From NCBI RefSeq assembly GCF_051859565.1, contig NZ_JBHYFK010000009.1, forward strand, positions 1 through 64,000: 64,000 nucleotides of DNA. Reading direction: 5' to 3'. Below are positions 17,618 through 24,534 of the stretch, in pieces (positions within the stretch are counted from its first letter, which is position 1; every line of letters begins with the position of its first letter). The stretch is from Glycocaulis sp051859565 (lineage in GTDB: Bacteria > Pseudomonadota > Alphaproteobacteria > Caulobacterales > Maricaulaceae). Below the pieces are notes generated by a model, which made no database searches, was not told the origin of the DNA, and saw nothing but the letters and a program-made list of their open reading frames with translations. The translations under genes and the position numbers were made by a program.

Positions 17618-19498
17618 ATGACGCCGTTTGACTCTAGCCCGATCTCCGGCACCGCAACGCAGGGCCCTGTACGCTCGCGGCGGGGCAAGCCCAAAGCCGT
17701 CACGCTGCGCCTCGTGGAGAGCGTGAAGACCGATCCGTCACGCGACGAGCTGCTGACCGATTTCGGCAAGAAAACGCTGGTCGACCGTTATCTCCTGCCC
17801 GGCGAAACCTATCAGGACATGTTCGCGCGCGCCGCGACGGCTTATGCTGACGATACGGCCCACGCGCAGCGCCTTTACGACTATATGTCGCGTCTCTGGT
17901 TCATGCCGGCCACGCCGGTCCTCTCCAATGGCGGGGCCGAGCGCGGCCTGCCGATTTCGTGCTTCCTGAATTCGGTTGGCGATTCGCTGGACGACATCGT
18001 GGCCACCTGGACGGAGAATGTGTGGCTGGCCTCCAATGGCGGCGGCATCGGCACCTATTGGGGCCATGTGCGCTCCATCGGCGAGAAGGTCGGCCAGAAC
18101 GGGCAGACATCCGGCATCATTCCCTTCATCCGCGTGATGGATTCGCTGACCCTTGCGATTTCGCAAGGTTCGCTGCGCCGTGGTTCGGCGGCCGTCTATC
18201 TCGACATCCATCACCCGGAGATCGAAGAGTTCCTCGAAATCCGCAAACCCTCTGGCGATTTCAACCGCAAGAGCCTCAATCTCCATCACGGGCTGAATAT
18301 CACCGACGAGTTCATGGTGGCGGTGCGTGAGGATGCGGACTTCCCGCTCATCTCGCCGAAATCGGGCGAAGTGGTGAAATCCATCTCCGCGCGCAAGCTG
18401 TGGCAGAAAATCCTGGAGCTGCGCCTGCAGACCGGCGAGCCCTACATCATCTATTCCGACACGGTGAACAACGCGCTGCCCATGTTCCAGAAGAAGCTGG
18501 GCCTGAAAGTGCGCCAGTCCAATCTGTGCTCGGAAATCATGCTGCCGACGGGCGTCGACCATCTGGGCCGCGACCGCACCGCCGTGTGCTGCCTGTCTTC
18601 GGTCAATGCGGAGAAATTCCTCGAGTGGAAGGGCGATCCGCTCTTCATCGAGGATCTGTTCCGCTTCCTCGACAACGTGCTGCAGGACTTCATCGACCGC
18701 GCGCCCGACGAGATGGACCGCGCCACCTATTCAGCCTGGCGCGAGCGGTCTGTCGGCCTTGGCCTGATGGGCTTCCACTCCTTCCTGCAGGCGCTCAACA
18801 TTCCCTTTGAGTCCGCCATGGCAGCCAGCTGGAACCGCAAGCTGTTCAAGCATCTGCGTCAGGGTGCGGACCGCGCCTCGGTAAAGCTTGCCGAAGAGCG
18901 CGGCGCCTGCCCGGATGCGGCAGAGAGCGGCGTGAAGGCGCGCTTCTCGCACAAGCTGGCCATCGCGCCGACGGCCTCGATCTCGATCATTTGCGGCGGC
19001 ACCAGCGCAGGCATCGAGCCGATCCCGGCCAATGTCTACACGCACAAGACGCTGTCTGGATCGTTCACGGTAAAGAACCCCTATCTGGAGAAAATTCTCG
19101 ACGAGAAGGGTATCAACACGCCTCACACCTGGAACTCGATCCTGGAGCATGAAGGCTCGGTCCAGCATCTCGACGCCCTCACCCAGGACGAGAAAGACGT
19201 CTTCAAGACCGCGTTCGAGCTGGACCAGCGCTGGGTGATCGAGCACGCCGCCGACCGCACGCCCTATATCTGCCAGGCGCAGTCGCTGAACATCTTCCTG
19301 CCGGGCAATGTCGATAAATGGGATCTGCATATGCTGCACTGGACGGCATGGGAGCGGGGCATCAAGTCGCTCTATTATTGCCGCTCCAAATCGGTCCAGC
19401 GCACCGCCTTTGCCGGAACCGAAGGCAAGGATAACATGGAAAGCTCCATGCAGGCTGCGGCCAAGACCGAGTACGAGGAATGCCTCGCCTGCCAGTAA
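17618..19498 (+). CDS. nrdA: Class I ribonucleoside-diphosphate reductase, alpha subunit
   Basis: 626 residues; AAGGAG at 17601-17606 precedes the ATG. It reduces ribonucleotides to deoxyribonucleotides with a radical-carrying beta subunit. The active-site triad is visible as Asn302, Cys304 and Glu306 in SNLCSEI; SCFLNSVGDSL holds another reactive cysteine, and the C-terminal redox pair is Cys622 and Cys625 in ECLACQ. No ATP-cone is recognisable at the N-terminus, so dATP activity inhibition may be absent. nrdB does not follow; a strong terminator does. NrdR-like boxes lie upstream. Confidence 0.95.
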   Translation: MTPFDSSPISGTATQGPVRSRRGKPKAVTLRLVESVKTDPSRDELLTDFGKKTLVDRYLLPGETYQDMFARAATAYADDTAHAQRLYDYMSRLWFMPATPVLSNGGAERGLPISCFLNSVGDSLDDIVATWTENVWLASNGGGIGTYWGHVRSIGEKVGQNGQTSGIIPFIRVMDSLTLAISQGSLRRGSAAVYLDIHHPEIEEFLEIRKPSGDFNRKSLNLHHGLNITDEFMVAVREDADFPLISPKSGEVVKSISARKLWQKILELRLQTGEPYIIYSDTVNNALPMFQKKLGLKVRQSNLCSEIMLPTGVDHLGRDRTAVCCLSSVNAEKFLEWKGDPLFIEDLFRFLDNVLQDFIDRAPDEMDRATYSAWRERSVGLGLMGFHSFLQALNIPFESAMAASWNRKLFKHLRQGADRASVKLAEERGACPDAAESGVKARFSHKLAIAPTASISIICGGTSAGIEPIPANVYTHKTLSGSFTVKNPYLEKILDEKGINTPHTWNSILEHEGSVQHLDALTQDEKDVFKTAFELDQRWVIEHAADRTPYICQAQSLNIFLPGNVDKWDLHMLHWTAWERGIKSLYYCRSKSVQRTAFAGTEGKDNMESSMQAAAKTEYEECLACQ

Positions 19499-19522
19499 GG
19501 CACTGGAAAATATGCGAGCGGG

Positions 19523-19551
19523 AAAGGGGAGGCGTGCAGCCTCCCCTTTTT
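19523..19551 (+). terminator. Rho-independent terminator after nrdA
   Basis: A perfect stem of about 11 base pairs (AAAGGGGAGGC pairing with GCCTCCCCTTT), a 5-base loop and a run of T. It starts 25 bases after the nrdA stop and closes a monocistronic nrdA transcript. Confidence 0.9.
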
Positions 19552-19683
19552 CATGGCAAGGTTGCAGGCCTCTTAATTGCGGGTTAACGCCGTTCGGGCG
19601 AATTTAGGCGCGCATGCTCAGGGAACATGATACGATCTGAGGTGTTTATTGAGGTGACGAAACCGGCACTGGGGAGCGCCATC

Positions 19684-20595
19684 GTGACCACTGCGAAGCA
19701 CATTACAGGACGTTTCACCGCGAGGGCACATTGCCTTGCGGGCCTCATGGTCCTTGCCGGCGCCAACCTGGCGGGCGGCACGCCTGCGTCCATGGCGCAG
19801 GAAGCCCCCTCCCTCGACACGAACACCATCATCATCACGCCGCTGCTCGAAGAGCTTGCTGCCGGGCCTCTGCCCTCCATGCGCCTGTCTATGGACCGGG
19901 GCGAGTGGGTACAGACGCCTCATGGCGCCCGCGATGCAACGGCGCTCGCGGTGTCCGGCCTGTCGGCTGCCGACACAGGCGAGTTGCGCCAGAGCTTCGG
20001 CGCGTTCAATGCACCGCAGACCGTTATTGCCCGCAGCGCGGCTGGCAGCGAATTGCGCGTGGCGATGTTCGATGCTGAAGAGCCCGACTGGGTGACAGCC
20101 GCCCTTTCCCCGTCAGGGCTGGACATGCCTGCCTGGCAGTTCTCCTCCAACCGGATGCGCGGGCGGGCCATGGCCCTGCGCTATGAAGGCCGCTTTGACA
20201 GCGCGGGCGGACAGGGCGAGCTGGATATGGGTCTGCGCCCGCGCGCCGGTGTCAGCTTTGGTGATGGCGGGTCGGCTACCGAGTTCGGCGCCACGGTGCG
20301 TGTGGGTCAGTATGTCGGCAGCGAAAACTCGGCCAATGGCGGCTGGTGGTTCTTTGCCGGCGCCGACCGTCAGGCGCTGATCTACCGCCCCGGCGAGTCG
20401 CGCTCCTTGCGCGAGACGCTCACCCTCCAGCCCTATGCCATGGTGGGAGATCAGCAGGCTGGCCTCGCCATGCGGGTACAGGGCGTGGATGTCTCGCTCG
20501 CCTATGTGCGCCGTGAAACCAGCTGGTCGCTGCCGACCCAGTCCTGGGACACATCTGAAGACTTCGCTGCCTTCTCGCTGACCTGGCGCAGATAG
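19684..20595 (+). CDS. Putative outer-membrane beta-barrel protein, weakly LpxR-like
   Basis: 303 residues from the GTG at 19684, which has GGGGAG 8 bases upstream and gives a normal signal peptide (hydrophobic CLAGLMVLAGANLAGG, cleavage near SMAQ|E). An ATG at 19627 with AGGG is an alternative that would give an unusually long n-region. The C-terminal half is made of alternating short strands (GVDVSLAYVRRETSW) and ends FAAFSLTWRR, as in outer-membrane barrels. The GWWFFAGADRQALIY stretch distantly recalls the DUF2219/LpxR lipid A deacylase family, but no catalytic residues were confirmed. Function unknown. It converges on metB with an 8-base gap. Confidence 0.55.
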   Translation: MTTAKHITGRFTARAHCLAGLMVLAGANLAGGTPASMAQEAPSLDTNTIIITPLLEELAAGPLPSMRLSMDRGEWVQTPHGARDATALAVSGLSAADTGELRQSFGAFNAPQTVIARSAAGSELRVAMFDAEEPDWVTAALSPSGLDMPAWQFSSNRMRGRAMALRYEGRFDSAGGQGELDMGLRPRAGVSFGDGGSATEFGATVRVGQYVGSENSANGGWWFFAGADRQALIYRPGESRSLRETLTLQPYAMVGDQQAGLAMRVQGVDVSLAYVRRETSWSLPTQSWDTSEDFAAFSLTWRR

Positions 20596-20603
20596 GGGCG
20601 GCG

Positions 20604-21761
20604 CTAGAGCGCTGCGAGAGCCGTCTCCAGATCGCGCCAGAGATCGTCCACATCCTCCAGCCCCACAGACAGGCGCACCAGCGAATCGCTGATGCCGGCA
20701 TGGGCGCGCGCCTGCGGGCTCATCGCGGCATGGGTCATCAGGGCAGGCACGCTGACCAGGCTTTCCGCCCCGCCGAGCGATTGCGCCAGCGAGAACAATT
20801 CCAGCCGCTCCAGAAACACGCGCGGATCGCCTTTGACCTGAAGGCTCAACAGCGGCCCGAATAGCCCTGCCTGCTGGCGTACTGCGAGGCCATGGCCGGG
20901 ATGACCGGCAAGGCCGGGATAATCGACGCCGGCCACGCTGCCATGCCGGGCCAGCCGCCCTGCCAGGTCCAGCGCGGCCTCTGACTGCGCTTTCGCCCTC
21001 AAGGGCAGGGTGCGAAGCCCCCGCGTCGCCAGAAACGCATCAAACGGCCCAAGCCCTGTGCCTGACGCATTCAGCCACCAGGCAAGATCGTCCAGAAGCG
21101 CGGCTTCGAGCACGCTCACCACACCGCCCACCATATCGGAATGGCCATTGATGATCTTGGTCAGCGAGCTGACGGATATGTCGGCTCCCAGCTCCAGCGG
21201 GCGCTGGATGGCGGGAGAGAGCACGGTGTTGTCGACCGCCACCAGCGCGCCTGCCGCGTGCCCCAGCGCGCTCGCCGCCGCGATGTCGGTAATGCGCAGG
21301 CGCGGATTGGACGGGGTTTCCAGAAAGAGCAGCGCCGCGCCGGGCGCAAGTGCGGTTTCCAGCGCAGGAAGGTCTGTCGCATCGGCATAGACAATCTCGA
21401 AGCCGCGCTGGGGGCCGCGCGCATTGAACAGGCGCTGCGTGCCGCCATAGCTATCATGCGCGGCGACAATGCGCGCGCCTGCGGGTAAGAGGTTCAGGAC
21501 CAGATCGATCGCGGCCATGCCGGAGGCTGTCAGGCAGGCCCCCGCACCGCCTTCAAGACCGGCAATGGCCTCTGCCAGCACGGCGCGTGTGGGCGCATTG
21601 GTGCGCGCATAGTCAAACCGGCCGGGTATGGCCGGGTCTTCACGCAGATAGGTGGCGGCCACATTGATCGGCGCGACGATGCCGCCATGGCCCGGATCGG
21701 CGTTTATCCCGGCGCGCGCGGCGCGCGTGGCAAGGCTTTCGCGTGTCCGGTCCCGGCTCAT
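20604..21761 (-). CDS. metB: Cystathionine gamma-synthase-like PLP enzyme (Cys/Met metabolism family)
   Basis: 385 residues. It would join O-acyl-homoserine to cysteine, giving cystathionine, or to sulfide, giving homocysteine. It has the LTASGMAAI phosphate loop, LETPSNPRLRITD, the Asp of VAVDNTVLSP, and the PLP lysine in SLTKIINGHSD. The arginine region SLGGAESLVSVPALMTHA is family-typical. It overlaps metX by 4 bases and is the third gene of a SAM-riboswitch-controlled methionine operon. MetB versus MetZ/MetY specificity cannot be told from sequence alone. Confidence 0.85.
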   Translation of the reverse strand: MSRDRTRESLATRAARAGINADPGHGGIVAPINVAATYLREDPAIPGRFDYARTNAPTRAVLAEAIAGLEGGAGACLTASGMAAIDLVLNLLPAGARIVAAHDSYGGTQRLFNARGPQRGFEIVYADATDLPALETALAPGAALLFLETPSNPRLRITDIAAASALGHAAGALVAVDNTVLSPAIQRPLELGADISVSSLTKIINGHSDMVGGVVSVLEAALLDDLAWWLNASGTGLGPFDAFLATRGLRTLPLRAKAQSEAALDLAGRLARHGSVAGVDYPGLAGHPGHGLAVRQQAGLFGPLLSLQVKGDPRVFLERLELFSLAQSLGGAESLVSVPALMTHAAMSPQARAHAGISDSLVRLSVGLEDVDDLWRDLETALAAL

Positions 21762-22720
21762 ACCGCCTCCAGAAAGCGTGTCACGGCCTCCACCTCCTTT
21801 AAAAATCCGTCATGGCCATAAAGGCTGGAACAGGTCTGCAGGCTGGCACCGGGAATGGCATTGGCCAGCGCCTTCATGTCGGCCAGCGGCACCAGCCTGT
21901 CTTCGGCCACCGCGAACAGCCGCGCAGGCGCACGGATGGCGGCCGGATCGATGCGCACCGCATCCATGGAGCGCGACAGGGCCAGAAAGCGCTGCGGGCT
22001 GGTATGGGCGGCATAGTCCGCGCCGCGCGCCGCCAGATAGGCCTCTACGCCCCTGACATCGCACGAGCCCGGCGCCGGGCTGGCAAAGCGCGCCTTGAAC
22101 TCGTCTGCGGTGCGATAGGTCGTCATGGCAAGGCGGCGCGCCAGATCGACCCCGCCTGCTCCATCGCCGCGCGCAAGGCCAAACTCGACAATATCGCGCT
22201 GAATGGCGCGCAGCGCCGTCGTCATCGGATGGGGGCAGGCGGCCGCGCACAGCACATGCAGGCCCGTCACCCGGTCCGGCGCGAGGGCGGCCAGCGCCAG
22301 CGCAATGCTGCCGCCATAGGAGGCTCCCACGATCTGGAAGGTCTCAAACCCTGCCGCATCGGCGAGCGCCAGCAGGGCCTCTGCCTGATCTTCCACGCGC
22401 GGGAAGGGCCCCACTTCCTCTGCCAGAAAATCGAAGGCGAGAAGCTGGTGGCGCAGCGGGTCGAGCGCGAGGCCCGGCCCGGCAATGCCCGGCCACCAGC
22501 TGGCCCGGTCTGCGTGATCACCCAGCAGGAAGCGGTGCGCCGAAATCCCGCCCAGCACGATAATGCCCGGCGCGCCGGTAGGGCCGTAGACACGGCCCCT
22601 GGCGGTTACGAACGCACCGGAGGACAGCTCCAGCGTGGTGATATGGTCGTTTATGGGGAAGGGACAGGCGGGATCGGCTGCCCTCTCCCCCGCCTCTGTG
22701 GCGGCAAGCACGGCAGGCAT
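21758..22720 (-). CDS. metX: Homoserine O-acyltransferase, MetX family
   Basis: 320 residues of alpha/beta-hydrolase fold. It would activate homoserine with acetyl-CoA or succinyl-CoA. The nucleophile is Ser134 in the elbow VGASYGGS, the oxyanion-hole region is GGISAHR, and the catalytic His is in SLYGHDGFLKE near the C-terminus, a MetX hallmark. It is shorter than standard MetX (about 370), lacking part of the lid region, and resembles the small MetX-like succinyltransferases (MetXS) of some proteobacteria. It overlaps hom by one base and metB by four, forming one transcript. Confidence 0.82.
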   Translation of the reverse strand: MPAVLAATEAGERAADPACPFPINDHITTLELSSGAFVTARGRVYGPTGAPGIIVLGGISAHRFLLGDHADRASWWPGIAGPGLALDPLRHQLLAFDFLAEEVGPFPRVEDQAEALLALADAAGFETFQIVGASYGGSIALALAALAPDRVTGLHVLCAAACPHPMTTALRAIQRDIVEFGLARGDGAGGVDLARRLAMTTYRTADEFKARFASPAPGSCDVRGVEAYLAARGADYAAHTSPQRFLALSRSMDAVRIDPAAIRAPARLFAVAEDRLVPLADMKALANAIPGASLQTCSSLYGHDGFLKEVEAVTRFLEAV

Positions 22721-23691
22721 CAGCCGTGCTCCGCGACCAGACGGGCAATGTCTCCGGCCATGCTGGCCGCCGTCGGCGCGCCGCCTGCGCCCTTGCCGGT
22801 GAGGATCACGCCCGGCGCATCCTTCAGCGCGATGACCACGCCATTGCCTTCACGCTCCACACGGTAGAACACGCTGTCGGCGCCCACCGCTTCGAGACGC
22901 ACCGCGGCGTGAACGCCGCCGCCTGAACGGGCGAGACGCCCGACCTGCCGGATGCGCAGCCCCTCACGCGCCGCCTTGGCGGCAAAGCCGGGGGCCAGTT
23001 CAGTGATCGACTGGCGGGCTATGGCCTCAATATCAAGATCAACACCCCAGGCGGCGCGGGCGGTCAGCACCAGCTTGGCTGCCGCGTCATCACCGTCGAG
23101 ATCGGCGCTGGGATCGGCTTCGGCAAAGCCGGCGGCCTGCGCGGCGCGCACGGCATCGTCCAGCGCCTCGCCCTTGGCCAGCCGGTCCAGCACGAAATTC
23201 GATGTGCCGTTGAACACGCCCTTAACGGTCGTGATTTCGCGTCCGCGCGCATTGAGGGCGCTGACCGTTTCCAGCACGGGCACACCGCCGCCTACCGCGG
23301 CGCTATAGAGAAAGGCGCGGCCCTTCTCTTTCGCCGCGCGCTCCAGATCGGGGCGGCGGGCGATGACGGCCTTGTTGGCGGAGACGATGTGGGCACCGGC
23401 CTGAACCGCGCGCTCCAGCGCCGTCTCGGCGCCCGCGCAGCCCGGCAGGGCGTCAATGACCAGATCAGGAGCAAGGTCCAGCGCGGCATCGAGACTGTCG
23501 AGCACGCGTACCGGACCCTTGCCCAGATCACGCCAGCGGCTCACCGCAATGGCCTCAATCGCCACGCCTTGCGGCAGGCGGGCGCGAAGCGCGCTGCCGA
23601 CCGTGCCGCAGCCCAGCAATACCGCGCGCATGGGCCGGCTGCGTACGGTTACGGGAGACACAAAGCTCGGTGCGTAATCCAGCGGGGCCAT
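22720..23691 (-). CDS. hom: Homoserine dehydrogenase, short form without ACT domain
   Basis: 323 residues. It reduces aspartate semialdehyde to homoserine. The Rossmann motif is LLGCGTVGSALRARL; SANKAVIARR, GGGVPVLETV, KGVFNGTSNFVLDRL and EADPSADLDGDDAAAKL are catalytic-core signatures. The usual C-terminal ACT domain (total about 430 residues) is missing, so threonine feedback through ACT is unlikely. The ATG at 23691 has GTGGAA upstream; Met21 has no ribosome-binding site. It is the first gene of hom-metX-metB and lies about 130 bases after a SAM-II riboswitch, pointing to a methionine-dedicated copy. Confidence 0.92.
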   Translation of the reverse strand: MAPLDYAPSFVSPVTVRSRPMRAVLLGCGTVGSALRARLPQGVAIEAIAVSRWRDLGKGPVRVLDSLDAALDLAPDLVIDALPGCAGAETALERAVQAGAHIVSANKAVIARRPDLERAAKEKGRAFLYSAAVGGGVPVLETVSALNARGREITTVKGVFNGTSNFVLDRLAKGEALDDAVRAAQAAGFAEADPSADLDGDDAAAKLVLTARAAWGVDLDIEAIARQSITELAPGFAAKAAREGLRIRQVGRLARSGGGVHAAVRLEAVGADSVFYRVEREGNGVVIALKDAPGVILTGKGAGGAPTAASMAGDIARLVAEHG

Positions 23692-23820
23692 GGCAGTTCC
23701 ACTCTTCTTTTTTCCGTCGCGCGGGAGAGCGGAAAGGCAAATGCAAGAGCGCCGATGGCAAAGGGATGCAGGACTATTCCGGTCGTGCCCGGTCCGGGCA
23801 GCGTTGTCTTGTCCTGCTTC

Positions 23821-23872
23821 GCTTTAGCTGCATTTGTTCCGCGCCCGCAAGCTGAAGCTCAAATCGGCGCAA
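23821..23872 (-). promoter_or_regulatory. SAM-II (metA-type) riboswitch upstream of hom-metX-metB
   Basis: Read on the minus strand, the element contains TTGCGCCGATTTGAGC, then CTTGCGGGCGCGGAAC, then AAATGCAGCTAAAG. This matches the SAM-II pseudoknot layout: a GCGCC/GGCGC stem (P1), a loop with the GATTTGAGC stretch, and the near-invariant AAATGCAGCTAAAG 3' segment that pairs back into the first loop (P2). SAM binding should turn the operon off. It lies 130 bases before the hom start, further than the usual SAM-II that hides the ribosome-binding site, so the expression platform is unclear. Confidence 0.85.
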
Positions 23873-23878
23873 GATCAG

Positions 23879-23907
23879 GACATAAAGATATCCTTATATG
23901 ATGTCAA
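23879..23907 (-). promoter_or_regulatory. Promoter with embedded palindrome for the methionine operon
   Basis: On the minus strand TTGACA (23907-23902) is followed after 17 bases by TATGTC (23884-23879), a plausible -35/-10 pair just upstream of the riboswitch. Within the spacer lies an AT-rich palindrome (23880-23899; core ATAAGGATATCTTTAT with one mismatched pair). A repressor bound there would block the polymerase. The sequence resembles my recollection of ArsR-type SahR operators of methionine genes in proteobacteria, but this is not certain. Confidence 0.55.
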
Positions 23908-23970
23908 GCGCGTACTTCGCGCTGCGCAAAAGCGCTGGCGTGGCAGGCTTTAGCCGCTAGTCTGGCGGCC

Positions 23971-24420
23971 ATGCGCACCACCCCTCTTCTTGCCCTTGCG
24001 GGTCTGGCAATCGTCCTTTCGGGCTGTGTGTCCGTGCCAGCGCCGATGACCGACCCGCGTGAGCGCGGGCCGTTCATGCCGCAATCGCAAATGCCGCTCA
24101 TGCCCAATATTGCCCGCATGGCCCCCAGCGAGGGCTGTCAGGGCGAGCCCTTGAGTGCGGTCCATGCGCCTCTGCCCGAATACCCCGCGCGCGGCTGGGC
24201 ACGCGGCGAGCAGGGCTGGTCCATTGTCCAGTTCGATGTGGACGGGTCTGGCGCGGTGGAAAATGTGCGTATTGCGCAAGGCGTGCCGGGCCGCTTCTTT
24301 GACCGCGAGGCCCGCCGCGCGGTCGAACAATGGCAGTTCGCACCCCTGTCCGAAGGCGCGCACCTGACCGGCTGCACGGTGATGTTCGAGTTTGTCCTCG
24401 GACAGGTGCGCATACGCTGA
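23971..24420 (+). CDS. Lipoprotein with TonB C-terminal-like domain
   Basis: 149 residues. A lipoprotein signal peptide ends in the lipobox LSGC (Cys19), with a following VSVPAPM. The C-terminal part (about 60-147) has the TonB_C pattern: PEYPARGWARGEQGWSIVQFDVDGSGAVENVRI, then FDREARRAVEQWQF. No proline-rich spacer or N-terminal anchor helix is present, so it is not a classic TonB energiser; such free-standing TonB_C lipoproteins are common but of unclear role in the envelope. It is divergent from the hom operon and precedes divL. Confidence 0.75.
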   Translation: MRTTPLLALAGLAIVLSGCVSVPAPMTDPRERGPFMPQSQMPLMPNIARMAPSEGCQGEPLSAVHAPLPEYPARGWARGEQGWSIVQFDVDGSGAVENVRIAQGVPGRFFDREARRAVEQWQFAPLSEGAHLTGCTVMFEFVLGQVRIR

Positions 24421-24444
24421 TAACCTCTCCTCGCTTGCGGATTT

Positions 24445-24467
24445 ACCTTAAGTTAAGGTGGTGATTC
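24445..24467 (+). promoter_or_regulatory. Palindrome and GANTC methylation site upstream of divL
   Basis: A 15-base palindrome (24445-24459, ACCTTAA-G-TTAAGGT) is followed 3 bases later by GATTC (24463-24467), a CcrM methylation target in cell-cycle-regulated alphaproteobacteria. The pair lies about 70 bases before the divL start. The TTAA half-sites recall CtrA boxes, but the spacing is 1 base rather than the 7 of the CtrA consensus, so the binder is unknown. Confidence 0.4.
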
Positions 24468-24534
24468 GACCGGCTGCACTGACACGATGGCCACGTGTCC
24501 TGATGATGCAGCCGCGCAGTGAAGGGGGCATGCC

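Noticed and set aside
24448..24457. CtrA binding site at the TTAA pair before divL
   Set aside because: The CtrA consensus needs TTAA-N7-TTAA; here the halves are one base apart. Reported only as an unassigned palindrome.
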